Shown: positions 1-6,008 of the stretch, in pieces | Position numbering within the stretch: the first letter of the stretch is position 1 | Layout: each line of letters opens with the position of its first letter | Source of the DNA: Candidatus Omnitrophota bacterium | GTDB lineage: Bacteria; Omnitrophota; Gorgyraeia; Tantalellales; Tantalellaceae | DNA: 6,008 bases | Reading direction: 5' to 3' | NCBI GenBank assembly: GCA_023142805.1 | Contig: JAGLIU010000037.1 | Coordinates: forward strand, 1 to 6,008 | Translations under genes and position numbers: made by a program | The notes under the pieces: model-generated | What the model was told of the DNA's origin: nothing | Databases searched by the model: none | Seen by the model: only the letters and a program-made list of their open reading frames with translations

Positions 1-1923
1 AAAACGTGGGCTACCTCAAAAGGAGCTACTCATTTTACTCACTGGTTTCAGCCACTGACAGGGTCGACAGCCGAGAAACATGATTCTTTTATAGAACCTG
101 ATCAAGAAGGCGGTGTGACGTTAAAATTTTCAGGGGAAGAGCTTATTAAAGGGGAACCTGACGCGTCAAGTTTTCCGTCAGGGGGGCTCAGAGCGACTTT
201 TGAGGCAAGAGGATATACCGCGTGGGATCCAACCTCACCGGCCTTTATAAAAGAAGGGGAGAACGGGGCGACCCTCTGTATACCTACAGCGTTCTATTCT
301 TATCATGGTGAAGCTTTAGATAAGAAGACACCTCTTTTGAGATCCGTCGCGGCTCTTTCCAAACAGGTGTGCCGTTTGGCGGAACTTTTTGGTATAGATG
401 CTGAGAACAAAAGGGGGTATGCTACTCTGGGGGCAGAGCAGGAATATTTTCTTATTGATAGGGATTTTTATGAAGCCCGTTTGGATCTTTTGCAGACAGG
501 AAGGACACTTTTCGGTAAAACGCCCGCGAAACATCAGCAGATGGACGATCATTATTTTGGGGCGATCAAGACCCGTGTGATGTCTTTTATGGATGAATTA
601 GATCGTGAACTTTGGAAAATGTGCATTCCTTCGAAGACACGTCACAATGAGGTTTGTCCGGCTCAGTTCGAGATAGCACCTGTCTTTGAAGAGCAAAATT
701 TAGCGGTGGATCATAATATGATAACCATGGAGATACTCAAGAAAGTCGCTGAAAGATATGATCTTGTCTGTCTTATGCATGAAAAACCTTTCGCGGGAGT
801 GAACGGATCGGGTAAGCATAATAACTGGTCAATTGTAGGACCTGACGGTAAAAATTGGCTTTCTCCCGGGGATAATCCTCATGAGAACGCGAAATTTCTT
901 ACGATAATATGCGCGCTTATGAAAGCGATAGATACTCACGCGCCTATGTTAAGAGCGGCGGTAGCAAGCGCGGGTAATGATCATAGGTTAGGGGCGAATG
1001 AAGCACCTCCGGCCATTCTTTCCATATTTCTGGGGGAACAGCTTTATGATATTATCGAACAGATAGAACGGGGTGGAGCTACGGCGTCAAAACAGACATC
1101 TCCGCTGGAGATCGGTGTAACATCGTTGCCTGATCTGCCGAGAGATGTTACCGACAGGAACAGAACGTCTCCTTTTGCCTTTACCGGGAATAAGTTTGAA
1201 TTCCGGGCGGTGGGATCTAACCAGAGCTGTGCCGGTGCTAATATTGTGCTTAATACGATTTTTGTTGACGCTCTGGATCAGATCTGTACGCAACTGGAAA
1301 CAGATTTAAGAGGCGGTAAAGATTTTAATGAAGCGTTGCAGGTTATTCTTCAGGATATAGTTAAAAAACATAAAAGGATACTTTTTAACGGGGACAATTA
1401 TACCGAAGAGTGGCACGCCGAAGCTAAGAGGAGAGGCCTGCCGAATCTGGAGAATACGCCGGCGGCGATAGCGGCTGTCAAGGAAAACGAAGCGATAATC
1501 TCTGTTTTCGAAAAACATAAAGTCCTTTCAAAAGTAGAATTCGCGGCAAGAAACGAAATATATGAGGAGCAGTATAACGCTACTATAGAGATAGAAGCCG
1601 GTGTCGCGATCACCATGGTAAAGACGGAGATCATTCCTGTCGCTTTGGAGTATCAGTCGATGCTTGCGGGGACTATTTCCGATGTTGTTGATGCCGCGGG
1701 GTGTAAAGTTCCTCACACTGTAGAACTTTTAAAAGAAATTTCTGCTGAAACGGAAGAAACTTTAAAAAGGGTAAAGGACTTGGAGGAAGTTGTCGAGTCC
1801 GGTAATGTAGGGGAAATGATAGTCTGTATGAAGGCACTTAGAGCGCCGGTAGACAAATTGGAAGGTCTTATTCCTGATGATATATGGCCTTTGGCGTCGT
1901 ATACGGAAATGTTGTTTCTGTAA
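1..1923 (+). CDS. glnN: Glutamine synthetase type III (GSIII), 5'-truncated by window edge
   Basis: ATP-dependent cytoplasmic ligase making glutamine from glutamate and ammonium, the GS half of the GS-GOGAT cycle. The frame is open from base 1. The first codons read KTWATSKGATHFTHWFQPLTG-like sequence, the conserved N-terminal block of GSIII, so the GTG at 115 is internal and the true start lies before the window. About 640 codons are present; the family usually has about 700-730 residues, so roughly 60-90 are missing. Conserved blocks, counted from base 1, include the metal/substrate segment GAEQEYF (E146, E148), NEVCPAQFEIAP (from N216), the GSGKHNNWS block with H273, AGNDHRLGANEAPP, and NRTSPFAFTGNKFEFR (from N387). 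The long C-terminal helical extension typical of GSIII is intact and ends in TAA. Family assignment is near certain; gene symbol follows the usual GSIII name. The next gene begins 69 bases on with no terminator between, suggesting co-transcription. Confidence 0.97.
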   Translation, partial: KTWATSKGATHFTHWFQPLTGSTAEKHDSFIEPDQEGGVTLKFSGEELIKGEPDASSFPSGGLRATFEARGYTAWDPTSPAFIKEGENGATLCIPTAFYSYHGEALDKKTPLLRSVAALSKQVCRLAELFGIDAENKRGYATLGAEQEYFLIDRDFYEARLDLLQTGRTLFGKTPAKHQQMDDHYFGAIKTRVMSFMDELDRELWKMCIPSKTRHNEVCPAQFEIAPVFEEQNLAVDHNMITMEILKKVAERYDLVCLMHEKPFAGVNGSGKHNNWSIVGPDGKNWLSPGDNPHENAKFLTIICALMKAIDTHAPMLRAAVASAGNDHRLGANEAPPAILSIFLGEQLYDIIEQIERGGATASKQTSPLEIGVTSLPDLPRDVTDRNRTSPFAFTGNKFEFRAVGSNQSCAGANIVLNTIFVDALDQICTQLETDLRGGKDFNEALQVILQDIVKKHKRILFNGDNYTEEWHAEAKRRGLPNLENTPAAIAAVKENEAIISVFEKHKVLSKVEFAARNEIYEEQYNATIEIEAGVAITMVKTEIIPVALEYQSMLAGTISDVVDAAGCKVPHTVELLKEISAETEETLKRVKDLEEVVESGNVGEMIVCMKALRAPVDKLEGLIPDDIWPLASYTEMLFL

Positions 1924-1979
1924 GGTGACGTAAAAGACGAAGAATTATGACAAATATGTATATAACCCGCGACTATGGG

Positions 1980-1984
1980 AAGGA
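1980..1984 (+). promoter_or_regulatory. Ribosome binding site deciding the start of the GAF-ANTAR gene
   Basis: AAGGA lies 8 bases before the ATG at 1993, a normal spacing. The in-frame upstream ATG at 1975 is preceded by ACCCGCGACT, which has no Shine-Dalgarno-like sequence, and using it would place this AAGGA inside the gene. The start at 1993 is therefore preferred. Confidence 0.7.
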
Positions 1985-1992
1985 AAGAAGAA

Positions 1993-2712
1993 ATGCCCGC
2001 TAGAAGAAAAAACTCGGATAAAAAATATCTTGAAACTATGATAAAGATCAGCAAAGCGATAACAAGCGATCTTTATCTTGAGGATATCTTGAAATTGGTA
2101 GTTAAACTTACGGCCAGTGTTATGGGAGCTAAAATATGCGCTTTGTGGCTTCTGAATGATGACTCGAAGGAACTCAAAATAGGAGCGACACAGGCTATGA
2201 GTCCGGAGTATTTGAAAGAAAGAGTGATTAAAATTGGCGAAGGGATCGTCGGGTTGGTAGCTAAGAACAGGGAACCGATAGTCATCAAAGATGTCGCTAC
2301 GGATGAGCGCTATAAGGAAAAAACCTTGGCTAAAAAAGAGGGCCTTGTTTCTATGCTCAGTGTTCCGATGTTGGTCAAAGACAAGATCATCGGAGTGATA
2401 AATATATATACTGTTGAACCTCAGGATTTCACAAAAAGTGATATAGATCTGTTGAGCGCGGCGGCTAACCAATCAGCGGTGGCTATAGAAAACACTGAAC
2501 TTATGGTAAAAACCAAGGTTATCCAGGAAGAGCTGGAAACCAGGAAAAAAGTGGAGAAAGCCAAAGGTGTTTTGATGAAAGAACAGGGGTTTTCCGAAGA
2601 TGAAGCGTTTAATACAATACGGAAAGCTAGTATGAACAGGCGCGTTTCGATGAAAGCTATAGCGGAAGCTATAATTCTTTCTTTTGAGATAAGTAAAGGG
2701 AGTAAAAAATAG
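1993..2712 (+). CDS. GAF-ANTAR transcription antitermination regulator
   Basis: Predicted cytoplasmic signal-responsive RNA-binding protein of 239 residues (245 if the ATG at 1975 is used). Residues about 20-165 form a GAF domain: helix ending LTASVMGAKICALWLL, then EGIVGLVAKNREPIVIKDV, the SMLSVPMLVKDKIIGVINIY strand pair, and the closing helix SAAANQSAVAIENT. A charged helical linker follows. Residues about 176-230 form an ANTAR domain, marked by RKKVEKAKGVLM (R184-M195), GFSEDEAFNTIRKAS and VSMKAIAEAII. ANTAR domains bind paired six-base-loop hairpins in leader RNA and prevent intrinsic termination. There is no receiver domain or phosphorylatable Asp context, so the input is probably a ligand or partner at the GAF domain; a nitrogen-status signal is inferred from the glnN and gltB neighbours. 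A matching leader lies directly downstream (2807-2917). Domain call is strong; ligand unknown. Confidence 0.93.
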   Translation: MPARRKNSDKKYLETMIKISKAITSDLYLEDILKLVVKLTASVMGAKICALWLLNDDSKELKIGATQAMSPEYLKERVIKIGEGIVGLVAKNREPIVIKDVATDERYKEKTLAKKEGLVSMLSVPMLVKDKIIGVINIYTVEPQDFTKSDIDLLSAAANQSAVAIENTELMVKTKVIQEELETRKKVEKAKGVLMKEQGFSEDEAFNTIRKASMNRRVSMKAIAEAIILSFEISKGSKK

Positions 2713-2735
2713 TATATTGCTAAGATAGCAATGTA
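2713..2735 (+). other. Hairpin right after the GAF-ANTAR stop codon
   Basis: A 9-base-pair stem (2713-2721 with 2727-2735, one U-G pair) closes a five-base loop AAGAU. It starts at the base after the TAG stop. No U run follows, so it is not a standard intrinsic terminator. The loop has five bases (seven if the last U-A pair opens), so it does not fit the ANTAR hexaloop rule. It could protect or define an RNA 3' end, but no function is shown. Confidence 0.5.
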
Positions 2736-2806
2736 GTGGTTCAATAGTAGAATCGTTTTCAGGTATTGTCAGCTCTTTTTACGCGTGAAAAGCTCAGGAA
2801 AGAGAG

Positions 2807-2830
2807 TTTTTACTCATTGTGGAGTGGAAA
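2807..2830 (+). other. P1 hexaloop hairpin of the ANTAR leader
   Basis: Arms 2807-2815 (UUUUUACUC) and 2822-2830 (GAGUGGAAA) give nine continuous pairs, seven Watson-Crick and two U-G, closed by C-G over loop AUUGUG. A2816 is loop position 1 and G2819 is loop position 4. Confidence 0.75.
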
Positions 2831-2865
2831 GTTGGTCTGAGTTTATGTGTTATAGGTCTATTGGA

Positions 2866-2881
2866 GAGGTAAAGAAGCCTT
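2866..2881 (+). other. P2 hexaloop hairpin of the ANTAR leader
   Basis: Arms 2866-2870 (GAGGU) and 2877-2881 (GCCUU) give five pairs, of which the closing U-G and the outer G-U are wobbles. The loop is AAAGAA, with A2871 at position 1 and G2874 at position 4. Its 3' arm shares C2878-U2881 with the terminator stem, so the two structures exclude each other. Confidence 0.68.
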
Positions 2882-2917
2882 AAGGGGGTAGGGGGAATAC
2901 TCACATAAGGTTTTTTT
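2875..2917 (+). terminator. Intrinsic terminator, probably conditional
   Basis: The lower stem pairs 2875-2882 with 2906-2913 (core CCUUA with UAAGG). After a 3x3 internal loop the upper stem pairs GGGUA (2886-2890) with UACUC (2898-2902) around loop GGGGGAA. Seven U residues (2911-2917) follow the core stem. It lies 41 bases before the start of the next gene and overlaps the P2 antiterminator hairpin. It could be a plain 3' end for the glnN-ANTAR unit, but the overlap with P2 favours a regulated leader terminator. Confidence 0.8.
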
Positions 2918-2948
2918 ATTTTAAAGCCGAGGAATAGTTCATTTAATT

Positions 2949-2953
2949 AGGAG
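2949..2953 (+). promoter_or_regulatory. Ribosome binding site of the small HTH gene
   Basis: AGGAG lies 5 bases before the ATG at 2959. This strong site downstream of the terminator supports a real small gene rather than a chance frame. Confidence 0.8.
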
Positions 2954-2958
2954 TTGAT

Positions 2959-3183
2959 ATGATAAAGAACCAGGAGAAGATAGACGCGTTATCTGTTGAT
3001 GCCGAAGAGGGGAAACTTTACGAGAAGGTGATAAGTGACACGGAAGATATCTTGATCAAGAAAGTGCTTAAACTATCTTTTGGGAATCAGACGATCGCCG
3101 CCAAGTTGCTGGGTATTAACAGGAATACCTTGAGGACAAAAATATGTAAACTGAGCATTGACGTCAAGGGTTTTAAAATATAA
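2959..3183 (+). CDS. Small Fis/NtrC-type helix-turn-helix protein
   Basis: A 74-residue predicted DNA-binding protein. Residues about 28-68 match the Fis-type HTH (HTH_8) that also forms the C-terminal domain of NtrC-family activators: ILIKKVLKLSFGNQTIAAKLL followed by the recognition helix region GINRNTLRTKI. G42-N43-Q44 and N54-R55-N56-T57-L58-R59 are the most typical positions. There is no receiver or AAA+ ATPase domain, so it cannot itself activate sigma-54 polymerase. The first 27 residues are acidic and helical-looking and may aid dimerisation, as in Fis, which is longer (98 residues). It has a strong AGGAG site and sits 12 bases before gltB, so the two are probably translated from one mRNA downstream of the ANTAR leader. 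It may regulate nitrogen genes or act as a nucleoid protein; the target is unknown. Confidence 0.85.
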   Translation: MIKNQEKIDALSVDAEEGKLYEKVISDTEDILIKKVLKLSFGNQTIAAKLLGINRNTLRTKICKLSIDVKGFKI

Positions 3184-3186
3184 ATA

Positions 3187-3191
3187 AAGGA
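3187..3191 (+). promoter_or_regulatory. Ribosome binding site of gltB
   Basis: AAGGA ends 4 bases before the ATG at 3196, a slightly short spacing. The ATG is supported because it places the catalytic Cys at residue 22, after a short propeptide-like stretch as is usual in GltB proteins. Confidence 0.65.
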
Positions 3192-3195
3192 AATT

Positions 3196-6008
3196 ATGAG
3201 TTTTAAACATTTTCCAAAAAAACAAGGACTTTATGATCCGCGGTTTGAACATGATAGCTGCGGAGAAGGGTTTGTCTGTAATGTTAAGGGCGATAGGTCT
3301 CATGATATTATTGTTAAGGCCATAAATATTCTTGAGCATATGAGTCATCGCGGATCGGTAGGGGCGGATCCTAAAACAGGGGATGGTGCCGGTGTTTTGC
3401 TTCAGATGCCTCACGAGTTTTTTCAAAAAGTTACAAGAGATTTAAATATGGAGCTTCCGGATGAGGGCGGATACGGTATGGGTCTTGTGTTTTTGCCTCA
3501 AGATAAAAAAAACCGGGATTTTTGCGAAAAAACTTTTCGCGAAATAATCAAAGAAGAAAATCAAACCTTTCTAGCCTGGAGGAAAGTGCCTGTAGATGAC
3601 TCTATCATCGGTAAGGGAGCCCGGGAAACGCAACCGGTTATTAAGCAGATATTTATTAAAAAGTCCGAAGATCTAAAAGATCGTATGGCTTTTGAACGTA
3701 AACTCTATGTTATCAGACGTCGTATAGAAAAAGAAGTTGCCGCGTCTTCGATCGCGCAAAAATCATTTTTCTATATAACGGGACTTTCTTCACGCACAAC
3801 GGGTTATAAGGGTCTTTTGACGCCCGGGCAGGTAAAAGATTATTTTATAGATCTTAAAGATGAAGCGATGAAAAGCGCGTTGGCGCTTGTTCATTCCAGG
3901 TATAGTACAAATACCTTTCCGACATGGGATCTTGCTCAACCATTTCGTTTTCTTGCCCATAACGGTGAGATAAATACTTTAAGAGGAAATATTAACTGGA
4001 TGGCCGCACGTGAAAGTCTCTTGGAAAGTCCGCTTTTTGGAGAGGATATGGAAAAGATAAGGTCGGTTATTGTCCCGGACGGCAGTGATTCCGCTACTAT
4101 AGATAATGTTTTTGAGTTGTTAGAGCTTTCCGGGCGGAGCCTTCCACACGCGCTTATGATGCTTATTCCCGCCGCATGGGAACAGGATTTCGGGATGGAC
4201 AAGGCTTTAATTGATTTTTATAAGTTTCACGCGTGTTTTATGGAACCGTGGGATGGTCCCGCGGCTATATCGGTTACAGATGGCACAAGGATAGGAGCTA
4301 TTCTGGATAGGAACGGTTTAAGACCCGCGCGTTATTTGATCACTAAAGATGATATTGTTGTTATGGCGTCAGAGGTGGGAGTTCTGGACATAGATCCTCG
4401 GGATATTAAACATTCAGGGAGATTGGAGCCGGGCAAGATACTTTTTATAGACACGGAAGAAGGCAGGATAATAGAGGACAAGGAAATAAAAGAGATCGTA
4501 TCCGGGCAACAACCTTACGGAGAATGGCTCAAAGAAAATCTCGTAGAATTGACAAATTTGCCTAAAAGTCAAGTATCCGGAGTTAAGAAACATTGTGATG
4601 TGTTGACAGATCTCAAAGCTTTCGGATATACGCGTGAGGATTTAAAGGAAATTATTGTCCCGATGTCCGAAAGCGGGAAAGAGCCTATAGGCGCGATGGG
4701 AAATGACGCTCCGCACGCGATTCTTTCCGAGCATCCTCAGGTGATCTATAATTATTTTAAACAACTTTTTGCCCAGGTTACAAATCCCGCGGTGGATCCC
4801 ATAAGGGAAGAGTTGGTAATGAGCTTAGAGAGTTATGTAGGGCTTCAAAAGAATATTTTAGGAGAAACGCCGGAACATGCTCATAAACTAAGGGTGGATA
4901 ATCCCATACTTTCTGATGACGAACTGAACAGGATCAGGGATATAAAAGAAAAAGGTTTTAGCACGAAGACTATATCTATAATTTTTGACATAAATAAAGA
5001 AAATTCTTTTGAGGAAAGAATAGAAGAGATATGTAATGAAGCGGTGAAGGCTATCGAAAATGGGTACACATTTGTTATATTAAATGACAGAGGTACCGAT
5101 AGAACTCACTCAGCACTTCCGGCGCTTTTAGCGACAAGCGCGGTTCATCATTATCTTGTAAAAAGATCACTGCGCAGCAGGATAGGTATAATTGTCGAAA
5201 GTGCTGAACCAAGAGAGGTTCATCATTTTGCTCTTTTGTTTGGTTATGGCGCGGATTGTGTGAATCCGTATCTTGCTTATAGCGCTATAAAATATCTTAT
5301 TGAAGAAAAAAGAATAGATCTGGATTTTAAAAAAGCGTTGAAGAATTATTGTAAAGCTGTGGATAAAGGTATATTCAAGGTTCTTTCAAAGATGGGAATA
5401 TCCACACTTAAAAGTTATAGAGGTTCGCAGATCTTTGAGGCTATCGGGTTAGGGGATGAGATCATAGAAAAATGTTTTGTGGGTACCGCGTCCAGGATAG
5501 GAGGCGCGGATATAAAGACTATTGCCGAAGAAACACTCAGGAGGCATAAACAGGCATATCCTGACAATGAGAATCTTCAGACGTCGTATTTATCTACCGG
5601 TGGGGTTTATCAGTGGAAAAAGGACGGTGAGTTTCATTTGTGGCATCCGGAAAGTATAGCCGCTTTGCAAGATGCGGTAAGAGCGGATGATTATGTGAGA
5701 TATAAAGAATTCGCGTCGATAATAAACGATCAGTCAAAAAGCCCCACGACATTGAGAAGTTTACTTAAATTTAGACCCGGCAAGAGTATACCGATAGAAA
5801 AAGTAGAATCCGAAACAAAAATATTTAAGAGGTTCGCGACAGGCGCTATGAGCTTTGGTTCTATATCCAAAGGAGCACATGAAGCACTGGCTATCGCGAT
5901 GAATCGTCTCGGTGGTAAATCTAATACTGGTGAAGGTGGTGAAGATGCGGCGCGTTTTACACCGATGGAAAATGGTGATTCAAAACGTTCTGCTATCAAA
6001 CAGATCGC
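3196..6008 (+). CDS. gltB: Glutamate synthase large (alpha) subunit, 3'-truncated by window edge
   Basis: Transfers the amide nitrogen of glutamine to 2-oxoglutarate, giving two glutamates: the GOGAT half of the cycle begun by GlnN. The frame stays open for 937 codons to the window end; the family has about 1,500 residues. Residues 22 to about 430 form the class II glutamine amidotransferase domain: candidate N-terminal nucleophile C22 in LYDPRFEHDSCGEGF, HSRYSTNTFPTW (from H233), NGEINTLRGN (from N256) and the DGSDSATIDN block (from D295). The central domain follows, with GAMGNDAPHAILSEHPQ, VTNPAVDPIREE, RGTDRTHSALPALLA and FGYGADCVNPYLAY. The FMN-binding synthase domain begins with GAMSFGSISKGAHEALA (from G883) and TGEGGED (from T911). 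The Fe-S cysteines and the GXGXG beta-helix lie beyond the window. Residues 1-21 are probably removed to expose C22. E24, where V, I or F is usual, is odd. A gltD partner is not visible. Confidence 0.97.
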   Translation, partial: MSFKHFPKKQGLYDPRFEHDSCGEGFVCNVKGDRSHDIIVKAINILEHMSHRGSVGADPKTGDGAGVLLQMPHEFFQKVTRDLNMELPDEGGYGMGLVFLPQDKKNRDFCEKTFREIIKEENQTFLAWRKVPVDDSIIGKGARETQPVIKQIFIKKSEDLKDRMAFERKLYVIRRRIEKEVAASSIAQKSFFYITGLSSRTTGYKGLLTPGQVKDYFIDLKDEAMKSALALVHSRYSTNTFPTWDLAQPFRFLAHNGEINTLRGNINWMAARESLLESPLFGEDMEKIRSVIVPDGSDSATIDNVFELLELSGRSLPHALMMLIPAAWEQDFGMDKALIDFYKFHACFMEPWDGPAAISVTDGTRIGAILDRNGLRPARYLITKDDIVVMASEVGVLDIDPRDIKHSGRLEPGKILFIDTEEGRIIEDKEIKEIVSGQQPYGEWLKENLVELTNLPKSQVSGVKKHCDVLTDLKAFGYTREDLKEIIVPMSESGKEPIGAMGNDAPHAILSEHPQVIYNYFKQLFAQVTNPAVDPIREELVMSLESYVGLQKNILGETPEHAHKLRVDNPILSDDELNRIRDIKEKGFSTKTISIIFDINKENSFEERIEEICNEAVKAIENGYTFVILNDRGTDRTHSALPALLATSAVHHYLVKRSLRSRIGIIVESAEPREVHHFALLFGYGADCVNPYLAYSAIKYLIEEKRIDLDFKKALKNYCKAVDKGIFKVLSKMGISTLKSYRGSQIFEAIGLGDEIIEKCFVGTASRIGGADIKTIAEETLRRHKQAYPDNENLQTSYLSTGGVYQWKKDGEFHLWHPESIAALQDAVRADDYVRYKEFASIINDQSKSPTTLRSLLKFRPGKSIPIEKVESETKIFKRFATGAMSFGSISKGAHEALAIAMNRLGGKSNTGEGGEDAARFTPMENGDSKRSAIKQI

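Larger units (their letters stand above)
2807..2881 (+). promoter_or_regulatory. Candidate ANTAR-responsive dual-hexaloop antiterminator leader
   Basis: Two hairpins with six-base loops lie in tandem, 35 bases apart. P1 (2807-2830) has a 9-base-pair stem and loop AUUGUG; P2 (2866-2881) has a 5-base-pair stem and loop AAAGAA. Both loops carry A at position 1 and G at position 4, the two positions conserved in known ANTAR target RNAs. The 3' arm of P2 (GCCUU) overlaps the 5' arm of the terminator at 2875-2917, so stabilising P2 would block termination. This arrangement matches the established mechanism of ANTAR proteins such as EutV and NasR. A GAF-ANTAR gene ends 94 bases upstream, and the controlled genes would be the small HTH gene and gltB. 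Pairing and loop bases are seen; regulation is inferred. P2 is weak (two G-U pairs), consistent with a need for bound protein. Confidence 0.75.

Noticed and set aside
115..117. GTG as the start of the glutamine synthetase gene
   Set aside because: The same frame is open to base 1 and encodes conserved GSIII residues upstream, so the GTG is an internal valine codon.
1945..2472. 175-codon open frame on the minus strand
   Set aside because: It is antisense to the well-supported GAF-ANTAR gene, resembles no family I recognise, and shows low-complexity, Phe/Ser/Tyr-rich composition typical of a shadow frame.
2717..2753. Possible sigma-70 promoter (TTGCTA with TAGAAT)
   Set aside because: TAGAAT resembles a -10 box, but the spacing to TTGCTA is about 25 bases and no better -35 box lies at the proper distance. 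A promoter in the gap cannot be excluded.
2781..2786. Loop ACGCGU as a possible third ANTAR hexaloop
   Set aside because: Position 4 is C, not G, and the stem around it needs a bulge and a weak U-G closing pair.
2884..2895. GGGGGTAGGGGG as a G-quadruplex
   Set aside because: There are only two G runs; a two-layer quadruplex would need both runs split, and the terminator hairpin already explains the segment.
2878..2917. Terminator as only the unregulated end of the glnN-ANTAR unit
   Set aside because: Not excluded, but the overlap with a hexaloop hairpin having A1 and G4 and the position 41 bases before an operon start fit a leader terminator better.
3936..4202. Minus-strand open frames within gltB (also at 4881-5069 and 5730-5999)
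   Set aside because: They lie inside the continuous and strongly conserved gltB frame and have no recognisable domain.

Overview
The window is a stretch of bacterial chromosome with every gene on the + strand. It is devoted to ammonia assimilation and its control. In order it holds the 3' part of a type III glutamine synthetase gene (glnN, 1-1923, its start lying before the window), a GAF-ANTAR RNA-binding antiterminator gene (1993-2712), a 246-base leader (2713-2958), a small Fis/NtrC-type helix-turn-helix gene (2959-3183) and the first 937 codons of the glutamate synthase large subunit gene (gltB, 3196 to beyond the end). Glutamine synthetase and glutamate synthase together form the GS-GOGAT cycle.

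The most interesting part is the gap between the ANTAR gene and the small HTH gene. It contains two hairpins with six-base loops (AUUGUG at 2816-2821 and AAAGAA at 2871-2876). Both have A at loop position 1 and G at loop position 4, the signature of RNAs bound by ANTAR proteins. The 3' arm of the second hairpin (2877-2881) is also the 5' arm of an intrinsic terminator (hairpin 2875-2913, U run 2911-2917). Pairing one excludes the other, as in the known ANTAR antitermination mechanism. The simplest reading is that the GAF-ANTAR protein, encoded just upstream, binds this leader and lets transcription pass into the HTH gene and gltB when a nitrogen-related signal is present. The pairing is read directly from the sequence; protein binding and the signal are inference.

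Gene spacing suggests two co-transcribed pairs: glnN with the ANTAR gene (69 bases apart, no terminator seen) and the HTH gene with gltB (12 bases apart). The conditional terminator sits between them. Readthrough would join all four into one unit; I found no convincing promoter in the gap.

The organism cannot be named with confidence. The sequence is moderately AT-rich by eye, uses the standard code with AGGAG-like ribosome binding sites, and combines GSIII, a GAF-ANTAR regulator and a bacterial-type GltB. A Gram-negative or candidate-phylum anaerobe such as Omnitrophota, Elusimicrobiota or a relative would fit, but this is a guess. No tRNA, rRNA, CRISPR array, insertion sequence or phage gene is seen.
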